From an uncultured Denitrobacterium sp. (GTDB taxonomy: Bacteria; Actinomycetota; Coriobacteriia; Coriobacteriales; Eggerthellaceae): a DNA stretch of 42,618 bases. Where the stretch lies: assembly GCA_905236045.1 (NCBI GenBank), contig CAJOOG010000082.1:1-42618 (forward strand). The letters are read 5' to 3'. Position 1 is the stretch's first letter; each line of letters starts with the position of its first letter. Positions 12,971 to 24,735 of the stretch are shown piece by piece. The notes under the pieces are model-generated. The model was given only the letters and a program-made list of their open reading frames with translations. It did not search any database and was not told the DNA's origin. A program made the translations under genes and the position numbers.

Positions 12971-15727
12971 TTACTTGTGCCAGCCGTTCAACTTCCCTTT
13001 ATAGAACTCAAGGTATTTATTGTCCGAATAACCATCTCCGTCTTTATCATAATACCATGTTGTCCAATTCCCAGAGACATATACATCTATTGGTTTTTCC
13101 CAACCCGGAACAAGTTTGCATTGTTTCTTTGTCATGCCTTTTTTGATTTTGCTGGCATAATACACTTTTGAAGATTTTGATGCAACACTTTGTTTGAACT
13201 TGTTTTTTACAGCTATTGATATTTTGTTCCCTTCTTTACATTTTTTCTTGAGTTTAATGGTATATTTGACTTTCTTTGCATCTTTTTTGACCGTCTTATT
13301 TAGTGTATTCTTGCCGACTTTGATTGTTACTTTATCGCCTTTATGAACATTTTTTACGGTAATTGTAGCTTTTTTCGTTGAGCGGTACACTTTTGGAACA
13401 GCTACCGTTGTCCCTGGTTTCACAACTTTTTTGGATATCGTATACTGTCCTCCCCCATAGGAGAAAGTGTATTTTATTTCTGTTCCTATCTTCTTGATTG
13501 GAATCTTTATAGAGTATTTCCCGCTCGAGTTCGCTTTAGCAGTATACTTTTTTCCTGCAACAACTGCAGTAACCGACGCGCCTTTAATAGTGTAACCTGT
13601 GGCATAAGACGAGCCATATTTCACAGTTCCAATTGATGTCTTGGCCTTAATATAGCTGTTCACAAAGTTCTTAGATACCGTAACTTTAAGATTTGTTTTT
13701 TGGCCAAAGCTGTCTGTACATTCAATTGTCGCAGTCCCGACTGAAACAGGAATAATATCCCACATTCCGCCGCCATACTCATCGGCCCTCAGCTTTACTA
13801 CAGAGGTATTCTTAGATACTGCACTCTTTATATATATAGTCCCATCGCCCTCATTGTAATAGTCTCCGTAATTCTCATATACAGCATCGGAATAGATAAC
13901 TTGATTGTAAGGGCATTCACCATCAAATTCGTCCTCTCGTAAAATAACATTTCCCGAATCGTCTACAGGACTTCTTTTGCATATTACGCACGATGGCAGG
14001 CCATATAAATACACATCATCTGAATCATAATAATGATAATAGTCTTTGTATGATTGATTTATTGTCACACTGCTCTTATTTAGCTTAAAGTTACTTTTTA
14101 CAGTGACTTTTATTTTATGAACAGCATCATTCTCATCAGTAGCAATAATCTCCGTGACTCCTAATTTTTCACAAGTAGGCTCAATATAAATATACTGATC
14201 ATCACGCCAGGTCTCATATTCATAAGAACATGTTGCTATCGTAGGATCTGCAGAGACAACGCTCTTCAATTTACCGTTACATACAACGACCTTTACTTCC
14301 TCGCATCTATAGTGGTCATAAACACTAAACGTAACTTCCATTTTATCAAATGGCAGTGTATCAACATAATCATCCTGATATTTCTGGCCACAACGATCAC
14401 ATTCATATGTTGTATAGCCTTGTGTTGTAGTTGTAGGTTTTGTCACTACTCCTGGTTTAGAGTGTGTATGGCCTAAAGCATCAACATAAGAATCCTTGTA
14501 AGATTCATCGCACCGCGAACAACTGTGTGTTGTATAGCCCTTCTCTGTGCAGGTTGGATCAGTTACTTCAGTTCCAGTATAATCATGTCCTAAAGCATCG
14601 ACATAGTCGTCCTTATAAGAGTCATCACAACGAGTACATGAATAGGTAGTATATCCCTTTTCTGTACACGTCGGATCAGTAATAACGCCATCGTCATATG
14701 CATGATTCAACGCATCCGTATAATCGTCTTTTTTCGTCTCGCCACAACGGGTGCATGTGTAAGTTGTATATCCTTTTTCTGTGCACGTAGGATCAGTAAT
14801 AACACCGTTGTCATATGCATGCTCATGAATTGATACCATCTGAGCATTTGTTAGATAAGTATTGTTCTGGCCGATGGTCATTTTATCCCATTGACTTTGA
14901 ACGCCTGTGTAATATACCTTATTGAGTTTTTCACAGCCCTCAAAAGCGGATTGTTCGACAGTTGTCACCGTATAGGGGATCGTGATGGTTGTCAACTTTT
15001 TACATCCATAAAAAGAACTTGACCCTACTCTCGTAATCCAATCCGGGATTGTGAATTGAGTTAGACCTCCACAAGAGTAAAACATTCCAGTAGGAATCTT
15101 CGTAATGCTATTTGAGATGTAAACATCAGTTAATCTGGAGCAACTCTGAAATACAAAAGATCCAATACTTGTAACACTGTCTGGAATAGTCATGCTCTCC
15201 AAATAACTGCATGACATAAACGCTCGATCTCCGATTGTTGTTACACCATTGGGAATAGACAAAGAAGTAAGCTTACTACAATAAGAGAAGGCATTACTGC
15301 CAATTGTTGTTACATTGTCAGGAATATTGATGCTCTCCATATTGTAGCACTCACAAAACGAATAATCGCCAAAGCTTGTTAGGCTGTCTGGAAGTGTTAC
15401 ATATTTCAGTGGAACATAATAAAATGAATATTTCCCAACATGTGTTATACCCTCGTCAATAACAACACTCTCAATCTCTGATTTATGTGCATAAAAAGGG
15501 CTCTGACTTGTTCCACCCCCTCCGCTATAATCAGTTATGGCGCCTGACCCACTAATTGTCAGCACCCCATCTGAATCCAATGTCCATGTTGCATCTGCTC
15601 CACACGTCCCCGAAGCTACTTCATCTGCAGCATATGCACTATGAACACCAAGAGTCAAGAATAAGCCAACTGTTATGACCATTATCGAAATAATGGTCAC
15701 AATGCCCATCTTTCTTGTTCTAATCAT
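12971..15727 (-). CDS. BspA-like leucine-rich-repeat surface protein
   Basis: A 918-residue exported protein. Signal peptide at residues 1-34 (MIRTRKMG, hydrophobic core, AYAAD cleavage). Then an Ala-Thr-Trp-x-Leu-Asp-Ser opening (TCGADATWTLDSDGVLTISG), about ten LRR_5/BspA repeats of roughly 23 residues (I..GVTTIGDRAFMSCSYLES pattern), and four ~36-residue DPTCTEKGYTTYTCTRCG-type repeats with paired CxxC motifs. A long Ig-like beta-rich part follows, with Lys-rich KKATITVKN and KKVKYTIKLKKKCKEG tracts. The C-terminus has a conserved-looking DKDGDGYSDNKY segment; no LPxTG sorting signal. Start chosen by GGGAGG nine bases upstream. AT-rich codon use unlike the host marks it as acquired. Adhesion or host interaction is a family-based guess. 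Confidence 0.88.
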   Translation of the reverse strand: MIRTRKMGIVTIISIMVITVGLFLTLGVHSAYAADEVASGTCGADATWTLDSDGVLTISGSGAITDYSGGGGTSQSPFYAHKSEIESVVIDEGITHVGKYSFYYVPLKYVTLPDSLTSFGDYSFCECYNMESINIPDNVTTIGSNAFSYCSKLTSLSIPNGVTTIGDRAFMSCSYLESMTIPDSVTSIGSFVFQSCSRLTDVYISNSITKIPTGMFYSCGGLTQFTIPDWITRVGSSSFYGCKKLTTITIPYTVTTVEQSAFEGCEKLNKVYYTGVQSQWDKMTIGQNNTYLTNAQMVSIHEHAYDNGVITDPTCTEKGYTTYTCTRCGETKKDDYTDALNHAYDDGVITDPTCTEKGYTTYSCTRCDDSYKDDYVDALGHDYTGTEVTDPTCTEKGYTTHSCSRCDESYKDSYVDALGHTHSKPGVVTKPTTTTQGYTTYECDRCGQKYQDDYVDTLPFDKMEVTFSVYDHYRCEEVKVVVCNGKLKSVVSADPTIATCSYEYETWRDDQYIYIEPTCEKLGVTEIIATDENDAVHKIKVTVKSNFKLNKSSVTINQSYKDYYHYYDSDDVYLYGLPSCVICKRSPVDDSGNVILREDEFDGECPYNQVIYSDAVYENYGDYYNEGDGTIYIKSAVSKNTSVVKLRADEYGGGMWDIIPVSVGTATIECTDSFGQKTNLKVTVSKNFVNSYIKAKTSIGTVKYGSSYATGYTIKGASVTAVVAGKKYTAKANSSGKYSIKIPIKKIGTEIKYTFSYGGGQYTISKKVVKPGTTVAVPKVYRSTKKATITVKNVHKGDKVTIKVGKNTLNKTVKKDAKKVKYTIKLKKKCKEGNKISIAVKNKFKQSVASKSSKVYYASKIKKGMTKKQCKLVPGWEKPIDVYVSGNWTTWYYDKDGDGYSDNKYLEFYKGKLNGWHK
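14452..14830 (-). repeat. Four ~105-bp tandem repeats inside the BspA-like gene
   Basis: Four consecutive copies of about 35 codons each encode TDPTCTEKGYTTYxCxRC followed by (D/E)xxKDDYxDALxH. The first three copies keep all Cys positions; the last (TKPTTTTQGYTTYECDRCGQ) lacks the first Cys. DNA copies are diverged, so this is an old protein repeat and not a recent expansion or a CRISPR array. Confidence 0.8.
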
Positions 15728-15881
15728 TATCACTATCCTCCCTGCAAGCATTCAAAATGTAGCAGTGTTTGTTTTGCAATTATTGTATAGTTATGAAAAT
15801 TATATCATATGACCCTGTATTTTTCCAGATACATAGGCGTCTATAAGATTCTTAGTCATATCTCACGCTTTCGACAAAGTA
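15728..15881 (-). other. AT-rich upstream region of the BspA-like gene
   Basis: About 150 bp with no gene. It probably holds the promoter: on the minus strand TATAATTTTCATAACTATACAA-type sequence near 15783-15806 offers TATAAT and TATACA candidates. No repressor or operator is evident. Confidence 0.35.
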
Positions 15882-15921
15882 AACAAAATAGGGCCTGCAG
15901 GATCAACGCTCCCACAGGCCT
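15882..15921 (-). terminator. Rho-independent terminator after the comF-SH3b fusion
   Basis: Minus strand: arms GGCCTG and CAGGCC with inner GGGA/TCC pairing and a 7-base loop, then TATTTTGTTT. It starts about 14 bases past the stop at 15934. The stem-loop shares about 25 of 30 bases with the terminator at 12920-12957, so the BspA-like gene is bracketed by two copies of one terminator family. Confidence 0.82.
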
Positions 15922-15933
15922 TACAATAAATCG

Positions 15934-16839
15934 CTATATTCTTTTTGCATAGTCAAGCGAGATCCATCCCACTCCGGATTTTAGCTTGCCCCACCCGGCA
16001 TCAGAGCCCTTGCCACTCTTGACCTCCGTTATCGTGAACACGCCCTTTCCGGTATACTTGCCAGTCTTGGCGTAGTTCGTTCCAGGCCCTTTACGGATGT
16101 TCAGATCGTCGATGCTAACTCGGACCTTAAACGAGGAGCTTTTCTTTTCCGGCTCTACCTTCTCGGTTGTACCGCCAAGCTGCTTTGTAACCTCTACGAG
16201 GATGACGCGCTGCGCAGGTGCGAGGAGAGTCTTGCGGCGGGCGCGCAGGGCCTGCGAGAGATTCTGGAAACGGCTGACGCGGGCCAGGCCCCGCTGATCG
16301 AGGGCGGCCGGAGGCTCGAGCAGGCGCTCGCAGGGAAGGTCGAGCAGCTCCGCGACACGCCCGGCCAGGGAGCGCCCGTGGTCGAAGCCGCGTCTGAGGC
16401 GGGCGGCGGGCGTGGCGGGAATGTAGGCGACGACGGCCGGCAGCCATTCCGGGGGAATGGCGCATGCGATGTAGTAGGCCATAGTGTGCGCGAGCCGACG
16501 CTCCCCCGCGTCCTTGTGCGCACGGGGGATGCGAGCGCTGCGGTCATCGAATGCCACGGCGCACACGCAGCCCTCGTAGGGCAGGCGGATGGAGCCGACT
16601 TCGCCCAAGCTGAACGGATTGCACTCCGTGCACTGGCGCAAGCCCCACGGCGCCCCGCAACGAGGACAGGCGAGCCATTGGTCGATGAAGGGAAGGGATT
16701 CCGCGCACTCCGCGCACAGAACTTCGCCCGGACGGTCGCAGATGGCGCATCGCGTGGGCCAGATGGTCTCTGCAAGGCTCAGGGCAACCGATTCCCCCAC
16801 CTCGATTGCCCGCGCCTCTCTGAAGGCGGAAATTGTCAT
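15934..16839 (-). pseudogene. comF: ComF N-terminal region fused in frame to a foreign lysin SH3b domain
   Basis: A 301-residue chimeric frame. Residues 1-215 are ComF: zinc-finger Cys pairs (CAIC, CAEC, CPRC, CTEC; about 33-76), YEGCVCAVAFDDRS, ATPAARLRRGFDHGRSLA, and RVILV at the edge of the PRPP loop. The next residues (VTKQLGG..., from codon 216) are not ComF but the tail of an amidase/lysin: a linker, then an SH3b domain RVSIDDLNIRKGPGTNYAK...GWGKLKSGVGWISLDYAKRI. The PRPP-loop DDVITTGAT is therefore lost and lies at 12103-12208. ComF is a late competence factor for DNA uptake; this copy should be inactive. Whether the fusion protein is made is unknown. Confidence 0.9.
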
Positions 16840-17089
16840 TGCTTACCTATTCCCCCGGTAATCTATTTCAATTGAGTACTGTCTTGCTTCCGCCTGTAAG
16901 CGAGTGTAGACTATCCACTTCATCAGAAAGTACCCGAGGCGTTACATCAAAACGCAATTTTGTCCGGGGGGACGAAGGGGCGTTCGGCCGCAGTAGAACT
17001 TGCGACGGAACGGGCGCGGTATTGGCGCAGGACAACCTGGGGGGCGCGTCTGGCCGCAGGCTCACCGCAGGCCCGACGCAGCGAGCAAG
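16840..17089. other. Intergenic region upstream of comF
   Basis: About 250 bp between the glycosyltransferase stop and the comF start. Lower GC than its surroundings in 16850-16960, consistent with promoter DNA for comF, but I cannot choose a clear -35/-10 pair. No RNA gene or repeat is recognised. Confidence 0.3.
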
Positions 17090-20282
<3,193 letters not shown>

Positions 20283-20423
20283 GATCGCGTCGGGGGCGCC
20301 GGTAGGAGCCGACGCAGGATCGCGTCTAGGGACGCCGACATGCCCTGTCGCACACCGGCCCACGGCTCCCACCCCGCACCGACTCGCGAAAAAAATACTT
20401 GCACGATTGGGAATTATCGACGC

Positions 20424-20756
20424 GACATAGCCGACATACGCAGGCTTTCGAACACGCTTATCATACAGGCCTTCAAGGTGCGCGCGCCGGCCGATCTCTT
20501 GGCCGCACAGGCTTCGATCGCCGACTACGTGCTGCTCGACAACGGCCGGGGAAGCGGTCGCGCATTCAACTGGAATCTGCTCGAAGGATTCGAGCGGCCC
20601 TATTTCCTCGCCGGCGGCTTAAACCCTCGGATTATCCCGGAGGCAATCGCACGCCTTCACCCTTACGCACTCGACCTGAGCAGCGGCCTGGAGACCGCGG
20701 GAATGAAGGACGCCGGCAAGATACGACAAGCCGTGAAAGCAACCAGATCGGCATAA
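20424..20756 (+). pseudogene. trpF: trpF remnant (phosphoribosylanthranilate isomerase, C-terminal half)
   Basis: About 110 codons match the C-terminal half of TrpF: IADIRRLSNTLIIQAFKV, DYVLLDNGRGSGRAFNW, PYFLAGGLNPRIIPEAI and ALDLSSGLETAGMKDAGKI. Asp of the DYVLLDNG motif (general acid) is present, but the N-terminal half with the catalytic Cys (KxCG motif) is missing. The frame remains open upstream to an ATG at 20340, but the sequence before 20424 is unrelated, so the 5' part has been deleted. It lies 38 bp before the trpB-trpA chimera, in the usual trp operon order, and is part of the same decayed operon. Confidence 0.88.
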
Positions 20757-20794
20757 GGCAGCCCGTCGGGACGGGCAGATGAGAGAGGACCCCC

Positions 20795-22150
20795 ATGACG
20801 AACCCAAGAGCGAGATTCGGCGGACACGGCGGGCAGTACATTCCCGAAACCCTGATGAACGCCGTAATAGAGCTGGAAGAGGCGTACGACCGCTACAAAG
20901 ACGACCCCTCCTTCAAATCCGAGCTGCGCACGCTTCTCGACGATTACGCCAACCGACCGAGCCTGCTGTATTTCGCCAAGCGCATGACCGAAGATCTCGA
21001 CGGCGCGAAAATATACTTGAAGCGCGAGGATCTGAACCACACGAGCGCACATAAGATAAACAATGCGCTCGGCCAGGCGCTGCTCGCCAAGCGCATAGGC
21101 AAGACGCGCCTCATCGCGGAAACCGGCGCCGGTCAGCATGGCGTGGCGACTGCCACGGTGGCAGCGCTTATGGGCATGGAATGTCATGTGTACATGGGAG
21201 TGGAAGACATGGAGCGTCAGGCTCTTAACGTGTACCGCATGCAGCTCATGGGCGCCAAGGTACACGGCGTCGATTCGGGCACCGGCACGCTGAAAGACGC
21301 CGTGAGCGAATGCATGCGCGAATGGACTAAGCGCATCGCCGACACGCATTACCTGCTGGGCAGCTGCATGGGCCCGCACCCCTTCCCCACTATCGTACGC
21401 GACTTCCAAGCGCATATCGGCGAGGAGATTATAGAGCAATGCCAGCTCGCCGAAGGCCGCCTGCCCGATTACGTCGTTGCGTGCGTCGGCGGCGGCAGCA
21501 ATGCCATCGGCAGCTTCTACCACTTTATCGAGCATCCGAAGGTGCACCTCATCGGCTGTGAAGCGGCAGGCCGCGGCATCGACACCTTCGAGACGGCGGC
21601 CACGCTCAACACCGGCTCGCTGGGCATCTTCCATGGCATGAAGAGCTACTTCTGCCAAGACGAATACGGCCAGATCGCAGGCATCGACGGCCTCATCCTG
21701 CCCGACACGCCCTTCGAGGAGAAAGACGAGTTCGCGCCCATTTGCGCGGCGCACGAAATCGCCTACATCAGCCTCATCGCGCCGACAAGCGAAGAGCGCA
21801 TCTCCCTGATAGCCGCCGAAGCGCAGGGCTTCGTCTACTGCGTGAGCTCGCTTGGCGTGATGGGGACGCGCGATGCCATCACGACCGACATAGATGCGCT
21901 TGTAGCACGCATACGGAAGGCAACGGACATCCCCGTGGCCGTGGGCTTCGGCATCTCGAACGCCGAGCAGGCTGCGAGCATGGCCTCGAAATCGGATGGG
22001 GCCATTGTGGGAAGCGCGCTCGTGAAGCTCATCGCCGAGTACGGCCCGGATTCCCCCGCGCCTGTAGCGGCCTGCGCGCGTGAGCTCGCTTGCGCAGTCC
22101 ACGCCCTGCAGCCGACCGCAGCAGAGGCGAAGAGACAACCCACCGCCTAA
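20795..22150 (+). CDS. TrpB-TrpA chimera formed by an internal deletion
   Basis: The 451-codon frame is intact. Residues 1-295 are tryptophan synthase beta: [17 protein letters not shown]-lysine context [58 protein letters not shown]. At codon 296 (21680) the sequence switches without a break to the second half of the alpha subunit: [73 protein letters not shown]. Lost are the last ~100 residues of TrpB and the first ~125 of TrpA, including the alpha catalytic Glu/Asp pair. Tryptophan synthase activity is not expected. Its stop codon overlaps that of the convergent cytochrome gene. It could be called a pseudogene or a new fusion gene. Confidence 0.92.
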   Translation: MTNPRARFGGHGGQYIPETLMNAVIELEEAYDRYKDDPSFKSELRTLLDDYANRPSLLYFAKRMTEDLDGAKIYLKREDLNHTSAHKINNALGQALLAKRIGKTRLIAETGAGQHGVATATVAALMGMECHVYMGVEDMERQALNVYRMQLMGAKVHGVDSGTGTLKDAVSECMREWTKRIADTHYLLGSCMGPHPFPTIVRDFQAHIGEEIIEQCQLAEGRLPDYVVACVGGGSNAIGSFYHFIEHPKVHLIGCEAAGRGIDTFETAATLNTGSLGIFHGMKSYFCQDEYGQIAGIDGLILPDTPFEEKDEFAPICAAHEIAYISLIAPTSEERISLIAAEAQGFVYCVSSLGVMGTRDAITTDIDALVARIRKATDIPVAVGFGISNAEQAASMASKSDGAIVGSALVKLIAEYGPDSPAPVAACARELACAVHALQPTAAEAKRQPTA

Positions 22151-22893
22151 ATATCGGCATACAGCTTGTCGAGCTTCGACTGGTCTTCGTAGCTGATCCA
22201 TCCGTCGGGCACGACGGCCTCGCTGTGACACTGCGTGCAATACAGCACGCTCGCACGGTGCGATTTATGGCAGCTCGAGCACTCGAGGCTGCCGAAATCC
22301 TTGTGGTTCCTCGTCCACGCATGGGGATTGAATTCGTAATCGGCCGCGAGCGCGATGAAGCCCTCGTCATATTGGAAGGACCCATCCGACGACAGCGTCA
22401 CCTCCGTATGGCAGGTATCGTTCGTGCAGAACATGGCCGGCTGCTTGCCGCTTGCCTCCGTGAGCTGCGTGAGGTTGCGCTCGTCGAGCGGGACGAGGTA
22501 GTTGCCGCTCGCCCACTTGACAGCCTCGCCCACCTGCTCGGATATCGTGGGGACGTGGCAGGTCAAACACGTTGCATTCCCCTTGACACGATGCACGGCG
22601 GCCAGCATGCCGCTCGCATCCTCCACCTCGTTGCCCCAGATATCGGTCGTTGCCTGCCCGGGCGTGGAATCGTAGGTGTCGATATAGCCGTCCATGGCAT
22701 TGTGGCAGATGGCGTTGCAGAAACTCGGCTGGTCATGCCATACCTTGAACCCGACGCCGAGCACTACGACGACGAGCACGACGATACCGATGACGACGGG
22801 CTTGCGGCCCTTCTTCTTTTTGGAAGGCTCGGGCATTGCGGCCTCGGGAACCTGCTCCTCTTGCACGACGTCCCCCTCTTTGTCCTCGCTCAT
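22147..22893 (-). CDS. Membrane-anchored pentahaem cytochrome c (NapC/NrfH-like)
   Basis: A 248-residue cytochrome: acidic N-terminus, one membrane anchor at about 32-52 after a KKKKGRK stretch, then five haem sites outside the membrane: CNAICH (59-64, CX3CH), CLTCH (109-113), CTNDTCH (156-162, CX4CH), CSSCH (205-209), CTQCH (219-223). Two have non-standard spacing. The first site and [13 protein letters not shown] context resemble Cgr1-type cytochromes of Eggerthella. It should take electrons from menaquinol and pass them to the exported flavoprotein encoded 13 bp upstream. The ATG at 22893 has GGAGG five bases before it; earlier in-frame starts lie inside the flavoprotein gene. Confidence 0.9.
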   Translation of the reverse strand: MSEDKEGDVVQEEQVPEAAMPEPSKKKKGRKPVVIGIVVLVVVVLGVGFKVWHDQPSFCNAICHNAMDGYIDTYDSTPGQATTDIWGNEVEDASGMLAAVHRVKGNATCLTCHVPTISEQVGEAVKWASGNYLVPLDERNLTQLTEASGKQPAMFCTNDTCHTEVTLSSDGSFQYDEGFIALAADYEFNPHAWTRNHKDFGSLECSSCHKSHRASVLYCTQCHSEAVVPDGWISYEDQSKLDKLYADI

Positions 22894-22906
22894 GGGAGCC
22901 TCCTTC

Positions 22907-24682
22907 CTACTTGCTCTCGGCGGCGTTCTTCCCGGCCACGTAGCCATAGAACAGCGCCATACCGACACTCAGGCCGCACAAGCTAATCGGATACTGCACG
23001 GCGAAGCGGTTGCCCTGCACATTGCCGGCTACATAGAGGCCGGGAATGATTTCGCGGTCCTCGTTGTAGGTGTGGCATTCCTCGTCGGATTCCAAGCCGC
23101 CTATGCATACGAGCATCATGGCCGGTGTCATGGTGGCTGCGTAGTACGGTGCGTTATTCAGGGCGAACAGACGGCGGCTGCTCTTGCCGAAGTCTTCGTC
23201 GACGCCCTTCTCGCACAGCTCGTTGTAGCGTTCGATCGACGCCTTCGCGGTCTCGACGTCGAAATCCGGATTCGCCTTCTGAATCTGGGCGAGCAGATCG
23301 TCGATCGTATCGGCTTGCAGGCAGCGCCCGTCTTTCACCGCCGCCGCGATGTCGCCCTGGCTGCGAATGTTAATGGGATAGGCGTAATTGCCGGTCGTCT
23401 CGTCGGAATCGACGTAGTAGCACACAACGCCGTGAGCGGCGGGAAACTTGCTCACCTGCTCGGGCCATGCACTGTCGAAGATTTGGAACGTGGTGCTCTG
23501 CGGCTGGACCTCGATCTGGTTTTCGATCTGCTGACCGGGAATGTCCTCGTCCATGAAGCGCTTGCCCTGCATGTTCAAGTTCAGGTAGCCGTTGATGCCC
23601 ATGACGCCGCGCCCGTCGACGCCGGCGCCGCCGCCCATGTGGTGAATCATCGGCGCATGGTAATCCTGCATGCGCGCACCGGCCCATACACCGAGCTTGT
23701 GGCCATCGCCTGTGGCCGTGAGGTTGCCCTCGACGTCCACGTTGAACCACGGGGTGCCGTTGCCGTAGAGCTGCGTGGTCGGGGCGAAGTAGGCGAGCAT
23801 GTCCTTGTTGCAGCAGTAATCGCCCGTGCACAGTATCGTTGACTTGGCGCTCACCTTCACATAGCCGCCCGTTTCGGCATTGCGTGCGTATACGCCGGTC
23901 ACCGCCCCGCTGTCGTCGGTGATGAGCAGCTCGGCGAAATGACCGAACAGCTGCGTGACGTCGCCTTCGGAAACCGCCTTCTCGAAGTTCAGCGTGAGGA
24001 TGTTCTTCAGGTTGTTGAAAGCCACCGTCGTATGATAGGTGGGAACCGTATCCTGATGGAAATCGTAGTCGGGGTCGGGAAGCGGGTAGCGCGCCGGGAT
24101 GACGGCATGGTCGAGCTTGTCCTGGGGGATGTCGGCAAAGGTCTCGGGGACGATATAGATATCCGGGTCGGCCGCTATGATCCAATCGTACACGTCGGCG
24201 ATCTCGTTCGCATAGCGGCGCATGATGGCGCTCTTCGTCTTGTAAGAGCTCTCCATCTGGTGCGTTTCCACCATCTCGTCGATGTCGTCTTCGGTGAAGC
24301 TATCGCGGCCCCAGTTGGCTTCCACGTCGCCGTTGATGAGGGCGACGTCTCCGCCCATGGCGTTCACGCTCTCGGATTTCTCGATGACTGCGACGGTGGC
24401 GCCGGCCTCCACGGCCGAGCGAACCGCGATCGAGCCGGAATCGGAGCAGCCCACCACGGCGACATCGACCGTCACCTCTTTTTCGATATCGAACGTGGAG
24501 GGATCGGGCGCCTTGCCAAGCCAGTCCGACCCGTCGCCGCCTCCCGATGCGTTCGAGTCATTCCGGTTCTCGTTATAGGTCGGAGCGCACGAAACGAGCC
24601 CCATACCCGCTACTGTAGCCCCGACGATTGCCGATCCTGCCAAGAACGAGCGCCGCGAAACTCCGTTTGCCTCCTGTGCCAT
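22907..24682 (-). CDS. Tat-exported FAD-dependent reductase (fumarate-reductase/Cgr2-like)
   Basis: A 591-residue FAD_binding_2 flavoprotein of the fumarate reductase superfamily. Tat signal SRRSFLAG (9-16) and lipobox-like LVSC (29-32) indicate folded export and possible lipid anchoring. The nucleotide-binding loop is VVGCSDSGSIA, with Ser where most members have the second Gly of GxGxxG. C-terminal marks: MLVCIGGLESDEECHTY, IIPGLYVAGNVQGNRFAVQ, as in Cgr2-like proteins of Eggerthellaceae. With the pentahaem cytochrome it should form a terminal reductase using an organic acceptor (for example an enoate or other dietary/host compound). The acceptor cannot be named from sequence. An AT-rich palindrome overlaps its probable promoter. 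Confidence 0.9.
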   Translation of the reverse strand: MAQEANGVSRRSFLAGSAIVGATVAGMGLVSCAPTYNENRNDSNASGGGDGSDWLGKAPDPSTFDIEKEVTVDVAVVGCSDSGSIAVRSAVEAGATVAVIEKSESVNAMGGDVALINGDVEANWGRDSFTEDDIDEMVETHQMESSYKTKSAIMRRYANEIADVYDWIIAADPDIYIVPETFADIPQDKLDHAVIPARYPLPDPDYDFHQDTVPTYHTTVAFNNLKNILTLNFEKAVSEGDVTQLFGHFAELLITDDSGAVTGVYARNAETGGYVKVSAKSTILCTGDYCCNKDMLAYFAPTTQLYGNGTPWFNVDVEGNLTATGDGHKLGVWAGARMQDYHAPMIHHMGGGAGVDGRGVMGINGYLNLNMQGKRFMDEDIPGQQIENQIEVQPQSTTFQIFDSAWPEQVSKFPAAHGVVCYYVDSDETTGNYAYPINIRSQGDIAAAVKDGRCLQADTIDDLLAQIQKANPDFDVETAKASIERYNELCEKGVDEDFGKSSRRLFALNNAPYYAATMTPAMMLVCIGGLESDEECHTYNEDREIIPGLYVAGNVQGNRFAVQYPISLCGLSVGMALFYGYVAGKNAAESK

Positions 24683-24735
24683 AGCCCCTCTCTCCTTCCA
24701 TCCATGCTCATCGAGCCAATAATCCTCTTATGTAA

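Larger units (their letters stand above)
12209..16195. mobile_element. 3987-bp AT-rich insertion splitting comF, with AGA core at both junctions
   Basis: The insertion lies between the two halves of comF. Both junctions carry the triplet AGA (minus strand; plus TCT at 12206-12208 and 16193-16195), and one copy is needed to rebuild the gene. Base composition drops abruptly from GC-rich to clearly AT-rich, especially 12.9-15.95 kb. Gene content is foreign: BspA-like surface protein, HTH/zinc-finger gene, SHOCT gene, recombinase 5' end, lysin SH3b 3' end. A 2-3 bp core in a com gene is reminiscent of serine-integrase insertions such as Listeria A118 in comK. No complete recombinase is present, so it cannot mobilise itself as seen here. 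Confidence 0.8.

Noticed and set aside
14452-14830. CRISPR array
   Set aside because: The repeats are about 105 bp, contiguous, coding and diverged; no spacers. They are protein repeats of the BspA-like gene.
12209-16195. Classical insertion sequence
   Set aside because: No transposase, no terminal inverted repeats and only a 3-bp shared sequence; gene fragments at both ends fit site-specific or illegitimate recombination better.
20340-20423. Start of a complete trpF at the ATG 20340
   Set aside because: The encoded residues are unlike TrpF, lack the N-terminal KxCG motif, and the ATG has no ribosome binding site.
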